From NCBI RefSeq assembly GCF_002252985.1, contig NZ_NHPJ01000079.1, positions 28,653 through 92,652 on the forward strand: a stretch of DNA of 64,000 nt. The letters are read 5' to 3'. A model generated the notes under the pieces. That model ran no database searches. It was not told the origin of the DNA and was given only the letters and a program-made list of their open reading frames with translations. Position numbers and translations under genes: made by a program. Below, piece after piece: positions 50,224 to 58,444 of this stretch (positions are counted from its first letter, which is position 1; the number at the start of each line of letters is the position of its first letter). The DNA is from Halorubrum halodurans. Lineage in GTDB: Archaea > Halobacteriota > Halobacteria > Halobacteriales > Haloferacaceae.

Positions 50224-51002
50224 GCGACGACCCGCTCGCCGAGCTGTCGGGGGTCGCTCGGACCTACGGCGGCGTCGCGGTCCTCGAGGACGTCTCGGTC
50301 GCCGTCTTCCCCGGCGTGACCGCCGTGATCGGGCCGAACGGGTCGGGGAAGTCGACGCTCCTCGGCGCCCTCGCCGGGGCGATCGAGCCGACGGACGGGC
50401 GCGCGAGATACGTCGGGCCGGACGCCGGCAGGCCGATCGGCTACCTCCCGCAGCGGGTCCCGTTCCGCGAGGAGTTCACGGCGCGCGAGACCCTCGCGTT
50501 CTACGCCGGGGTCGCGGGCGGCGACCCCGACGAGGCGCTCGCGCGGGTCGGGCTCTCCGACGCGGCCGACCGGCGGGTCGGGGCGCTCTCCGGCGGCATG
50601 CGTCGGCTGCTCGGGATCGCCCAGGCCACCGTGGGGGACCCGCCGCTCGTCGTGCTCGACGAGCCGACGAGCGGGCTCGATCCGGGGATGCGCGAGCGGG
50701 CGTTCCGGACCGCGGCCGACGCGTCCGGGGCCGACACCGCGGTCGTCGTGAGCTCGCACGATCTCGATCTGGTGGACGAGCACGCGGACCGGGTCGTGGT
50801 CCTCGATCGCGGGCGTGTCGCCGCGGCGGGCCCCCGAGACCGGCTCTGTTCCGACCACGGCGTCGACGACGTCGCCGGGCTCTATCGGGCGGTCGTCGCC
50901 GGCGACGCGGGCGGATCCGGCGACGCCGCCGACGCCGGATCGGGGGACGCCGACCGCGACGAGCCGAGCGGGGTCCACGTGACGGGGGTCTCGGAGCGAT
51001 GA
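50220..51002 (+). CDS. nosF: NosF, ABC transporter ATPase
   Basis: A 260-residue ABC ATPase with Walker A GPNGSGKST (about 40-48), Q-loop LPQRVPF, signature LSGGMRRLLGIAQA, Walker B PLVVLDEPTSGLD and switch His in VVSSHDLD. The GTG start overlaps the nosD stop (GTGA), and the stop overlaps nosY, so nosD-nosF-nosY are translated as a coupled unit. The C-terminus has an extra Gly/Asp-rich tail of about 40 residues. Role in energising a sulfur or copper-assembly step with NosD/NosY follows the bacterial system. Confidence 0.93.
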   Translation: MSDDPLAELSGVARTYGGVAVLEDVSVAVFPGVTAVIGPNGSGKSTLLGALAGAIEPTDGRARYVGPDAGRPIGYLPQRVPFREEFTARETLAFYAGVAGGDPDEALARVGLSDAADRRVGALSGGMRRLLGIAQATVGDPPLVVLDEPTSGLDPGMRERAFRTAADASGADTAVVVSSHDLDLVDEHADRVVVLDRGRVAAAGPRDRLCSDHGVDDVAGLYRAVVAGDAGGSGDAADAGSGDADRDEPSGVHVTGVSER

Positions 51003-51898
51003 CGGATCTCGGCGCGACGGGCGGTTCCGCGGAGACGCGACGCCGCGTCGGGGCGGTCGCCACGGTGTTCCGCCGCGAGCTGGCGACCGTCCTCCGGACG
51101 CCCGGATACGGCGTCCTCGCGGTCGGCCTCCTCGCCCTCCTCGGCGGGACCCTGGCCGTCGGCGGCGGGGGGGACACCGGGTTCGTCCCCGCGGTCGTCG
51201 ACCTGCTCCTCGTGACGGAGGTCGTGGTCCCGCTCGTCGCGTTCGTCGTCGGGTACCGCGCGCTGCTCGTCGACGCGGAGAGCGGCGAGCTCGCGGTGAT
51301 CCGGACGTACCCCGTGAGCGTCGCCGGCTACGTGGTCGGCGTAGTGCTCGCGCGAGCGCTCGCGTTCCTGGCGATCGTCGTCGGCCCGTACGCGCTGATC
51401 GGCGGGGTCGTCTGGGCGACCGCCGCCCCCGACACGGGGATCTTCGCGACCCACTCCGGGGTCGACTCCCCGCTCCTGTACCTCCGTTTTCTCGGCCTGC
51501 TCGTTCCGTTCGGCGCGGCGTACCTCGCGGTCGCGACCGCCGTCTCGGCGGTCGCCTCGAGCCGGCGCGGCGCGGTCGCGATCGCGGTCCTCGCGCTCGT
51601 CGCCGGGGTCCTCGGCGGCGACCTCGCTGTCCTGCGGTCGCTGGCGAGCGGGGCCGACGCGTCCGCGATCCCCGGACTGCTCGCGTCCACCCCGAACGGG
51701 GCGTTCCGCGGGCTGGTCTTCGAGACGGTGGTCGGCGTCGCGTTCGCGCCCGAGGGCGGCTTCGTCGCGGTCCGGCGAGCGGCGGTCTCGCTCGTCGCCT
51801 GGACCGTCGGCGGTGTCGGCGTCTCGACCGCGGCGCTCGCGTACGGCGCCCGGATCGACGTCCTCCTCGAGGGCGTTCGGGCGCGGGTCGCCGAGTGA
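50999..51898 (+). CDS. nosY: NosY, ABC transporter permease
   Basis: A 299-residue membrane protein with six hydrophobic helices and the opening VFRRELATVLRTPGYGVLAVG, typical of ABC-2 type NosY permeases. Its ATG overlaps the nosF stop (ATGA). Together with NosD and NosF it should form the maturation transporter. nosZ and a Rieske/halocyanin partner are not in the window. Confidence 0.9.
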   Translation: MTDLGATGGSAETRRRVGAVATVFRRELATVLRTPGYGVLAVGLLALLGGTLAVGGGGDTGFVPAVVDLLLVTEVVVPLVAFVVGYRALLVDAESGELAVIRTYPVSVAGYVVGVVLARALAFLAIVVGPYALIGGVVWATAAPDTGIFATHSGVDSPLLYLRFLGLLVPFGAAYLAVATAVSAVASSRRGAVAIAVLALVAGVLGGDLAVLRSLASGADASAIPGLLASTPNGAFRGLVFETVVGVAFAPEGGFVAVRRAAVSLVAWTVGGVGVSTAALAYGARIDVLLEGVRARVAE

Positions 51899-51971
51899 AC
51901 CCGAGTCACGGAGCGTCCGGGTCACGGAGCGTCCCGGTCGGCGGACGCGCGCCGGACCCGGCGGCGGGCGG

Positions 51972-52313
51972 TCACTCGCTCGGACTCGGGACCGATCCCG
52001 GCGCGTACGCGTACACCGCGTAGAGCACGGTCGCGGCGGTCAACAGGTCGAGGCTGTGCGCGACGAAGTGGTGAACCGGCATCGGCACGTAGCCGAGGAC
52101 GGTCCCCGCGCCGACGACGGACCGCGCCAACAGCGCCCCCACGGCGACGCTTATCAGGAGGTGCCGGCGGCTCCGGCGGCGACCGTACGCGATCAGGCTC
52201 ACGAGAAAGAGGACGCCGGTCCCGATCCCCGCCACGACGACGACGGCCAGGATCGGCAGCGACCCCTCGACGCCCCAGCCGGCCGACGAGAGCGGTGCGA
52301 TCGGCGGACGCAT
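51972..52313 (-). CDS. Haloarchaeal three-helix membrane protein (DUF7471-like)
   Basis: A 113-residue protein with three hydrophobic helices (about 18-42, 52-75 and 83-104). A His-containing loop PMPVHHFVAHSLDLL between helices two and three could bind a metal or heme, which would suit its place next to the copper-enzyme maturation genes; this is only a guess. The ATG at 52313 has a TATA-like TTCATAAC 25-33 nt upstream. Convergent with nosY. Confidence 0.75.
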   Translation of the reverse strand: MRPPIAPLSSAGWGVEGSLPILAVVVVAGIGTGVLFLVSLIAYGRRRSRRHLLISVAVGALLARSVVGAGTVLGYVPMPVHHFVAHSLDLLTAATVLYAVYAYAPGSVPSPSE

Positions 52314-52412
52314 GTGTCGGGGGGTTGGACGCGGTCGGTTATGAATCACCCCATCGAGTCCCCCGAGACGGGACCCGCCCCCGGCGGATCGCGGTCGCGG
52401 CGGGCGGTCCGG

Positions 52413-53207
52413 CTACAGCTCGACGACGTCGCCACGCGCCGCGACGCGGAACCCCGCCGACTCCAGCCGCTCGCGGGCGTCGGACGCCGGGTCGACGAGC
52501 GGGTTCGTGTGGTTCAGGTGGGTGAACCGCACCTCGGTGTCGACGTCGGCGAGGGTCGCCATCGAGGACCGGACCGTCGGGTGGGGCACCGCCTCGACGC
52601 GACCGATCTCGTCCGCGCTCCAGAAGGTCCCGTCGACGAGGGCGACGTCGACGTCCCGGATCAGGGACTCGACGCGAGCCGTCAGCGCGTCGACGTCGCT
52701 CACGTACAGCAGCGACCGGTTCGGGCCGTCGAGGCGGTACGCGAGCGTTCCGGTCGGGAGCGACTCGCGGTGGTCGACGCGGATCGGCGTGACCGAGGTC
52801 GTCTCGAGGGCGACGGGGTCGCCGTCGGCGACCGCCCGCAACTCCACGTTCCGTTCCCGCACGAGCGACCGCAGCGGCTCGTTGTCGCGGATCACGTCCC
52901 CGAGGCCGGACGTGGCGTACACCGGGAGCTCGTCCGCGTCGACCGATTCGCGTCCGAAGTAGGACAGCCCGGTGAGATGGCCGAGGTGGGCGTGCGTCAG
53001 GAACACGCCGTCGGGGACATCGACCGTCTGGAACCGAACGTCCGGGGTCGCATCGAACAGGTACCGGCCGGCGTCCTCCAGCCGGATCGCGCTCGCGTAT
53101 CGCGCACGCCGGGGGTCCTCACGCGCGGCCGCACAGCTCTCACACCGGCAGCCGAGGTGCGGGACGCCGGCGTCCTGGGCGGTGCCGAGTATCTCGACGG
53201 TGCTCAC
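52413..53207 (-). CDS. PqqB/PhnP-like MBL-fold hydrolase
   Basis: A 264-residue metallo-beta-lactamase-fold protein. The N-terminus LGTAQDAGVPHLGCRCESC has the structural zinc cysteines of the PqqB/PhnP group, and the metal motif is LTHAHLGHLTG (HxHxxH, about 73) with Asp in VSDVDAL (about 165) and His in THLNHTNP (about 230). The usual DH of HxHxDH is replaced by LGH, as in PqqB. PQQ synthesis genes are not adjacent. It may be a cyclic phosphodiesterase or a PQQ-path hydroxylase-like protein. Confidence 0.88.
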   Translation of the reverse strand: MSTVEILGTAQDAGVPHLGCRCESCAAAREDPRRARYASAIRLEDAGRYLFDATPDVRFQTVDVPDGVFLTHAHLGHLTGLSYFGRESVDADELPVYATSGLGDVIRDNEPLRSLVRERNVELRAVADGDPVALETTSVTPIRVDHRESLPTGTLAYRLDGPNRSLLYVSDVDALTARVESLIRDVDVALVDGTFWSADEIGRVEAVPHPTVRSSMATLADVDTEVRFTHLNHTNPLVDPASDARERLESAGFRVAARGDVVEL

Positions 53208-53376
53208 GGTGTGGGGATGGCGGCCGGCGGCGTATCAATGTGGTGTCGGCTCCCCGGCGGCTCCCGATCCGGCTCGGATCGGTCCGATCCCTCCGGCTCG
53301 GTCCGCTCCGACCCGACTCGCCGCGTCCGCCGTCCGGTCGATCGTCTCCGCCCTCCGGGCCCGCGACGCGTTCCCC

Positions 53377-53808
53377 TCACTCGGCGGTCCGGCGACCGAC
53401 GACGGTCTCCATCTCCAGTTCGTACAGGGTGAACTCGACGTTCCCGACCGTCTCGTCGAAGAGACGGAACGGCGGGAACCACTCGTTGAGCGTCGCCTCG
53501 TCGACGTCGCCGTCCCACTCGCGGATCGGTCCGCGAACGTGGACGCTCCACGACTCGGTCGTCGAGGCGTCGTAGCACACGAAGGTGGCCCGTTCGGTCG
53601 TCTCCAGGAACCGCCCCTTCTCGCTCTCGTCCGCGTGGTCGCTCACTCGGAGGAGGACCCGATCGCCGTCGTAGTGGTAACTCAACGGGACCGCGTACGC
53701 GTCGTCCCCGTCCGCAAGCCCGAGGACGCCGTGTTCGGCCGCGCGGAGACGGTCGTCGACGTCGGACTCGCTCAGTCCGACGGTGTACACGTATTCGACG
53801 TGATCCAT
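53377..53808 (-). CDS. Flavin-split-barrel (pyridoxamine 5'-phosphate oxidase-like) protein, copy 1
   Basis: A 143-residue protein of the PNPOx-like split-barrel family. It contains AYAVPLSYHYDGDRVLLRVS, KGRFLETTERATFVCYDA and WSVHVRGPIREWDGD, the usual order for the haloarchaeal group that binds FMN, F420 or heme. Substrate is unknown. An AT-rich box (GATATTTGTG) lies 24-33 nt upstream of the ATG at 53808. A related gene is at 55278. Confidence 0.85.
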   Translation of the reverse strand: MDHVEYVYTVGLSESDVDDRLRAAEHGVLGLADGDDAYAVPLSYHYDGDRVLLRVSDHADESEKGRFLETTERATFVCYDASTTESWSVHVRGPIREWDGDVDEATLNEWFPPFRLFDETVGNVEFTLYELEMETVVGRRTAE

Positions 53809-53942
53809 GTGAGCCGGCACGCGAGGGGTTCACAAATATCCCCCACACGTCGGAGCGAGGGCGTCGTCGCGGCCGCGTCCCGGTCCGCTCCCAGCGAGGG
53901 GGAAGCGACGAGCGGTTTTTACGCGGGGATCCGGTAGCTCCG

Positions 53943-54455
53943 GTGACGACCATGTCGGACACCAGATCCCGGATCCGACGCCACGTTCGGGAGACGCCAG
54001 GCGTCCACTTCAACCGCGTGAGCCGGGAGCTCGACGTCGCGACCGGGCAGGCGCAGTACCACCTTCGCCGGCTCGTCCGCGACGACGAGCTCGCCGTGGA
54101 GCGCGTCGCCGGGCGCGCCCACTACTTCGATCCGACGTTCGACCCGTGGGAGCGTCGTGCGCTCGCGTTCCTCCGCCGGGAGACCGCACGGGCGATCCTC
54201 CTCCGGCTCCACGCGGAGGGACCGACCCGCCCGTCGGCGCTCGCGGACGACCTCGAGCTCGCGCGGAGCACCGTCTCCTGGCACGTCTCGAACCTCGTCG
54301 ACGCCGGGGTCGTCGAGAAGTCCGCGGACCGACCGATGACGGTCTCGCTGGCGCGACCCGAGCGGACCGCCGAGCTGCTCGACGCCGTCTCCCCGTCGCT
54401 GCCCGACCGCATCGTCGACCGGTTCGTCCGCACCGTCGACAGCCTCTTCGAGTGA
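53943..54455 (+). CDS. Double winged-helix transcription regulator
   Basis: A 170-residue protein with two winged helices. The first (about 8-65) reads VHFNRVSRELDVATGQAQYH and LRRLVRDDELAVERV; the second (about 78-140) reads LLRLHAEGPTRPSALADDLE, then STVSWHVSNLVDAGVVEKSA. Both resemble ArsR/MarR-type domains. There is no sensor domain. The start could be the GTG at 53943 (correct spacing to a T-rich box at 53914-53922) or the ATG at 53952. It precedes the Sco-like gene by 89 bp and might regulate it. Confidence 0.85.
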   Translation: MTTMSDTRSRIRRHVRETPGVHFNRVSRELDVATGQAQYHLRRLVRDDELAVERVAGRAHYFDPTFDPWERRALAFLRRETARAILLRLHAEGPTRPSALADDLELARSTVSWHVSNLVDAGVVEKSADRPMTVSLARPERTAELLDAVSPSLPDRIVDRFVRTVDSLFE

Positions 54456-54544
54456 GGCGGGTCCCGGCGTCGACGCCCGCGACCACCGGGTCGTTCGACG
54501 CCCGCACCAGACCGGTTATGGCTCCGACGTCCCTCGGATCGACC

Positions 54545-55228
54545 ATGAGACGCCGAGCGCTGCTCGGAGGGATCGGCGCGGCCGCGACCACGACCGTCGC
54601 GGGCTGTGCGACGCGACTGTCGAGCGGCGAGTCCGAGGGAACCGTCCTCGACCCGCAGGAGGACCAGGTCGCCGACGCCGAGGACCTGTCGTACCCGGCC
54701 TACGGCCAGCCGCTGCCCGACTTCGAGCTTCGCGCGCCGCTCGCCGACGAGACGGTCGACGCCGGAGACCTCGACCGGACCGCGATCGTCACGGCGGTGT
54801 TCACCTCGTGTCCCGCGGAGTGTGGGGTCCTGCTTCACCGTCTCGTCGGGGTTCAACGGCGGGTCGCAGAGGCGGGGCTGACCGACGCGGTCGTCTTCCT
54901 GCCGATCACGTTCGACCCCGAGCGCGACGACGAGCGGGCGCTCCGCGAGAACGCCGAGTCGCTCGGGGTCGACCTGGCGGCCGGTAACTGGCACTACCTG
55001 CGGCCGGCCTCGCCCGCGGAGGCGGAGACGGTGGTCGAGGACCGACTGGGGATCGGCTTCGAGCGGACGACGGAGAGCGACCGGCTCGAGGGGTACGACT
55101 TCACGCACGCCGTGGTGACGCTGCTCGTCAATCCGGACGGGATCGTCGAGCGGGCCTACCGCGGCGAACGCGTCGACCGGGACCGCGTCGCCGACGACGT
55201 CGCCGCGGTCGTCGACGCGTTCCCATGA
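54545..55228 (+). CDS. Sco1/SenC-like copper chaperone lipoprotein
   Basis: A 227-residue exported thioredoxin-fold protein. The N-terminus MRRRALLGGIGAAATTTVAGC has a twin-Arg motif and lipobox. The copper motif is TSCPAECG (CxxxC, about 95-100), and the conserved His lies in YDFTHAVVTLLV (about 185). Sco proteins load the CuA centre of heme-copper oxidases and can serve nitrous oxide reductase. The link to the nos genes 3 kb away is suggestive. A TATA-like GGTTATGG lies 25-32 nt upstream of the ATG. Confidence 0.9.
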   Translation: MRRRALLGGIGAAATTTVAGCATRLSSGESEGTVLDPQEDQVADAEDLSYPAYGQPLPDFELRAPLADETVDAGDLDRTAIVTAVFTSCPAECGVLLHRLVGVQRRVAEAGLTDAVVFLPITFDPERDDERALRENAESLGVDLAAGNWHYLRPASPAEAETVVEDRLGIGFERTTESDRLEGYDFTHAVVTLLVNPDGIVERAYRGERVDRDRVADDVAAVVDAFP

Positions 55229-55277
55229 CCTCGGGGTCGTCTCGTGGTTTAATGTCGCCGAGGCGCGATCGTGGGGT

Positions 55278-55745
55278 ATGTCAGCTGACGAGCTTCTGGA
55301 GTCGAGCGCGACGACGATGGGCGACGACCGGATCCGGGCGTTCCTGACCGAGCAGGGCGTCGGAACGCTGGCGCTCCCGGACGGGGACATCCCCTACCTC
55401 GTGCCGATGTCGTTCGGGTACGACGGGGAGTCGGCGCTCTACTTCGCGTTCCTGCTCTTCGGTTCCGAGAGCCGGAAGGAGACGCTGAGCGAGCGGGCCG
55501 AGTCGGCGGCGTTCCTGGCGTACGACGCGCGATCGCCCCACGAGTGGCGGAGCGTGAGCCTCCGCGGGCGGATCGAGGCGATCGACGAGGACGAGGAGGG
55601 TGGATGGGCGGCCCTCCGGGAGGCGATGGAGAACGCCTGGCACCCGGACCTCTTCAGTGCCGCCGAGCCGATGCGAGGCGTCCGCGGCTATCGGTTCCGG
55701 ATCGACGAGTGGACCGGGATCCGGCAGGGCGGGCCCTCGGAGTGA
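55278..55745 (+). CDS. Flavin-split-barrel (pyridoxamine 5'-phosphate oxidase-like) protein, copy 2
   Basis: A 155-residue split-barrel protein. It contains VGTLALPDGDIPYLVPMSFG, ALYFAFLLFGSESRKETLSE, AAFLAYDA and WRSVSLRGRIEAIDED, matching the plan of the gene at 53377 but only distantly similar. A TATA-like GTTTAATG has leaderless spacing to the ATG. Function unknown beyond probable cofactor binding. Confidence 0.87.
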   Translation: MSADELLESSATTMGDDRIRAFLTEQGVGTLALPDGDIPYLVPMSFGYDGESALYFAFLLFGSESRKETLSERAESAAFLAYDARSPHEWRSVSLRGRIEAIDEDEEGGWAALREAMENAWHPDLFSAAEPMRGVRGYRFRIDEWTGIRQGGPSE

Positions 55746-55891
55746 CCGCCGCGTCGCGTCCGGCGTCATCGCCCGCGTCGGCCGTCTCCCGTCTCCTCCG
55801 GCTGTTCGCCGGATAAGGGGGACCCGTCGGGAGGGAGGAACGGACCTGCCGGAGGGGGAACGCACATGGTCTGCGGCCTCCTTCCGCCCGT

Positions 55892-56533
55892 ATGAACGTC
55901 GACGTGCTGCTGTACGACGGGTTCGACGAGCTCGACGGGATCGGCCCGTACGAGGTGTTCGACTACGCGATCGACTACGCCGCGGAGGACGGAGACGACG
56001 CGGACGACGGGGGTCGCGTCCGCTACGTCACCCTCGAGGAGCGCGAGACGGTGATCGCGAGCCACGGGACCCGCGTCGGCGTCGACGGCGTCCTCCCCGC
56101 GCCCGACGACGCCGACGCCCCCGACCTGCTCGTCGTTCCGGGCGGCGGGTGGAACGCGCGCGACGAGACCGCGAGCGCGTGGGCGGAGGCGAACCGCGGG
56201 GCGATCCCCGCCGCGCTCGCCGACCACCACGAGGCGGGCACCCGGATCGCGAGCGTCTGTACCGGGTCGATGCTGCTCGCGGAGTCGGGGGTCACGGACG
56301 GCCGCCGGGCGGTCACGCACGCCGGCGCGGTGGACGAGCTCCGCGAGTCGGGCGCGAACGTGGTCGACGCCCGCGTGGTCGACGACGGCGACCTCCTGAC
56401 CGCGGGCGGGGTCACCTCCGGGCTCGACCTGGCGCTGTACGTCGTCGAACGGGAGTTCGGCGAGGAGACGGCGGACCGGGTCGCGACCGTGATCGAGTAC
56501 GAGCGGCGCTACGAGGTGGCGGGTCGGGAGTGA
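55892..56533 (+). CDS. DJ-1/PfpI-family protein
   Basis: A 213-residue protein of the class I glutamine-amidotransferase-like DJ-1/PfpI family. It opens VDVLLYDGFDELDGIGPYEVFDYA, with the nucleophile cysteine in RIASVCTGSMLLAESG (about 125) and VTHAGAVDELRESGA, TAGGVTSGLDLALYVVE near the end. The pattern CTGS with GGVTSG is closest to isonitrile hydratase or transcription-factor-like members. Activity is not certain. An acidic insert (about 33-42) is peculiar to this copy. Confidence 0.9.
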   Translation: MNVDVLLYDGFDELDGIGPYEVFDYAIDYAAEDGDDADDGGRVRYVTLEERETVIASHGTRVGVDGVLPAPDDADAPDLLVVPGGGWNARDETASAWAEANRGAIPAALADHHEAGTRIASVCTGSMLLAESGVTDGRRAVTHAGAVDELRESGANVVDARVVDDGDLLTAGGVTSGLDLALYVVEREFGEETADRVATVIEYERRYEVAGRE

Positions 56534-56543
56534 CGGGCCGGAG

Positions 56544-56975
56544 TCAGACGTCGACGCCGTCGCCGGCGTCGCCGGAGCCGTCGACCGTGATCACCGTACA
56601 GTCGAGCTGGCCGCGGAGGTACGAGTCGATGTCGGGATCGGAGAGGAGCTTCTGGACCATGCGCCGCCAGCGGCCCGCCTGCTTGGAGCCGATGACGACC
56701 ACGTCGGCGTCCTCGGCGACGATCTCCTCGAGGATCGTCTCCTCGACGAGGAAGCCGCGGCGGACGACGTACCGGGCACGATCGACCCGCCCGATCCGGC
56801 TCTCGACGGCGCGTTTGAGGTCGCTCCGCGAGACGCCGCCGCTGTTCTGATACAGGTCGACGTGGAGGACGGTGAGTGCGGCGTCGCGCTCCTCCGCGAC
56901 GCGAACCCCCTCGCGGAGCGTCGCCTCCGAGTGGGCCGTCACGGGATACCGGACCGGCACCACGACCAGGGTCAT
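56544..56975 (-). CDS. Universal stress protein family protein
   Basis: A 143-residue UspA-type protein: MTLVVVPVRYPVTAHSEATL, then ALTVLHVDLY, IVAEDADVVVIGSKQAGRWRR and LLSDPDIDSYLRGQLDCTVI. The usual ATP-binding Gx2Gx9G motif is only partly preserved (GSKQAGRWRRM), so nucleotide binding is uncertain. The ATG at 56975 has a TATA-like GTATTTACG about 21-30 nt upstream. Convergent with the DJ-1 gene. Confidence 0.87.
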   Translation of the reverse strand: MTLVVVPVRYPVTAHSEATLREGVRVAEERDAALTVLHVDLYQNSGGVSRSDLKRAVESRIGRVDRARYVVRRGFLVEETILEEIVAEDADVVVIGSKQAGRWRRMVQKLLSDPDIDSYLRGQLDCTVITVDGSGDAGDGVDV

Positions 56976-57154
56976 GTCGCCACGAACGCGTTCGTCACGT
57001 AAATACGCTGTCGATACGCCGGACGATCGCGGTCCGTCGGACGCGCTCGTCACGGCACGGCGAACGCGTCACCCGTCCGCCGTTCGTGACGCGGCCGGGG
57101 TGGCCCGTGGCGACTGCGCGTACGCGGCACGCGCGGCGATCCCCCGACGCTCAC

Positions 57155-58228
57155 AAAGGTTTAACAGACGTCGTCCTCGAGACCGTCCAGTCGGTCCACG
57201 GCTCGACGACGTTCACCCGCGGCGAGCTGATCCGGTTCGTCGAGGAGGCCATCGCGGACGGGAGCACGCACGAGGTCGACGCGGGGTCCGGGACGAACGC
57301 GGTGACCGTCCAGACGATCCACGCGACGAAGGGGCTCGAGTACCCGATCGTGATCCTCGCGAACATGAACGCCGGCCGGTTCCCGTCGACCGGCGGGGGC
57401 GGGAGCGACCTCACGTACGCCGACCCGATCGGGCTCCGCCAACGGACGGTGTACTCGGAGGCGGCACACGGCGTTCCCCACGTCTACGACGACTGGCGGA
57501 CCGACGTGCTCACCGCGTGTCTCCCGCGGGACTACGACGAGGAGCGACGGCTCCTCTACGTGGCGATCACCCGCGCGGAGCGCCACCTCGTGCTCGCCGG
57601 CGGGGCCGACCCGAACGCGTTCCTCGCGTCCCTCCCCGTCGACGTCGAGACGGTCGATCCCGACCTGTCGGCGGTCGAGCCGGAGCCGGACGGGCGCTCG
57701 ACGTTCGCGGTCGACGTCCCGGAGCCCGACGGACCGGCGAGGTACTCGCCGCACGCCTTCATCGACGACGCCGTCTTCGAGGGGAACGTCGGCGGTCGGG
57801 GGACGGCGTACGGGTCGGCCGTCCACGAGTTCGCGGAGCGATACGTCCGCGACGGACCGGCGGAGGGGCCGGAGCCCGACGGACGCGACGAGTCGAACGT
57901 GAAGGCGCTGATCGACTCGCTCGACGGCGAGACGCGGGCGGAGATCGACGCCTTCCTCCCGCTCACGGTCGACGGCGAGCGGATGACGGTCGGCGGAGTC
58001 ATCGACCTGCTCCACCTCACGGCCGACCGCGCCGAGGTCGTCGACTACAAGACGGACCTCACCCGCCGGGCCGAGAGCGAGTACCGAAAACAGCTCAGCG
58101 TCTACTACCACGTCGTCGACGGGGTCCACCCGGATCGGTCCGTCTCCGCGTCGATCTTCTACACCCACGACGGCGAGCGGCGGACGATCGATCCCCTGAG
58201 CGAGGCCGAACTCCGCGACCTCGTGTGA
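57155..58228 (+). pseudogene. 5'-truncated UvrD/RecB-like helicase-nuclease
   Basis: The visible frame (about 355 codons) codes for the C-terminal part of an AddA/RecB-like protein: helicase motif V (TIHATKGLEYPIVILANM), motif VI (RRLLYVAITRAERHLVLAGG), and a PD-(D/E)XK nuclease with AYGSAVHEFAERYV and EVVDYKTDLTRR. Walker A, motif II and the whole first ATPase domain are missing, and no start codon lies before motif V. Upstream is unrelated non-coding DNA, so the 5' half has been lost. The remaining frame has no stops, so the loss may be recent; expression of a nuclease-only fragment cannot be excluded. Confidence 0.8.
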
Positions 58229-58444
58229 CCGCGGCGGGACCGAGGCGGCCCGTCGGCCGGCGTCGAAGCCCTCGCTCCCTCGTCGTCCGCCGCGGTTCCG
58301 TTCCGATCGGGACCGGCCCGGCGGCAGGTTGCGCTCCGATCGCGCCCGGTTCGCCGGCGGGTTCCGTTCCGGGCGGTCCGCGTGACGTCTCGCCCGTCTA
58401 ACCTTTATGCGCTCTGCCCGCGTATCCAAGCGTGGTGTGTTCAC

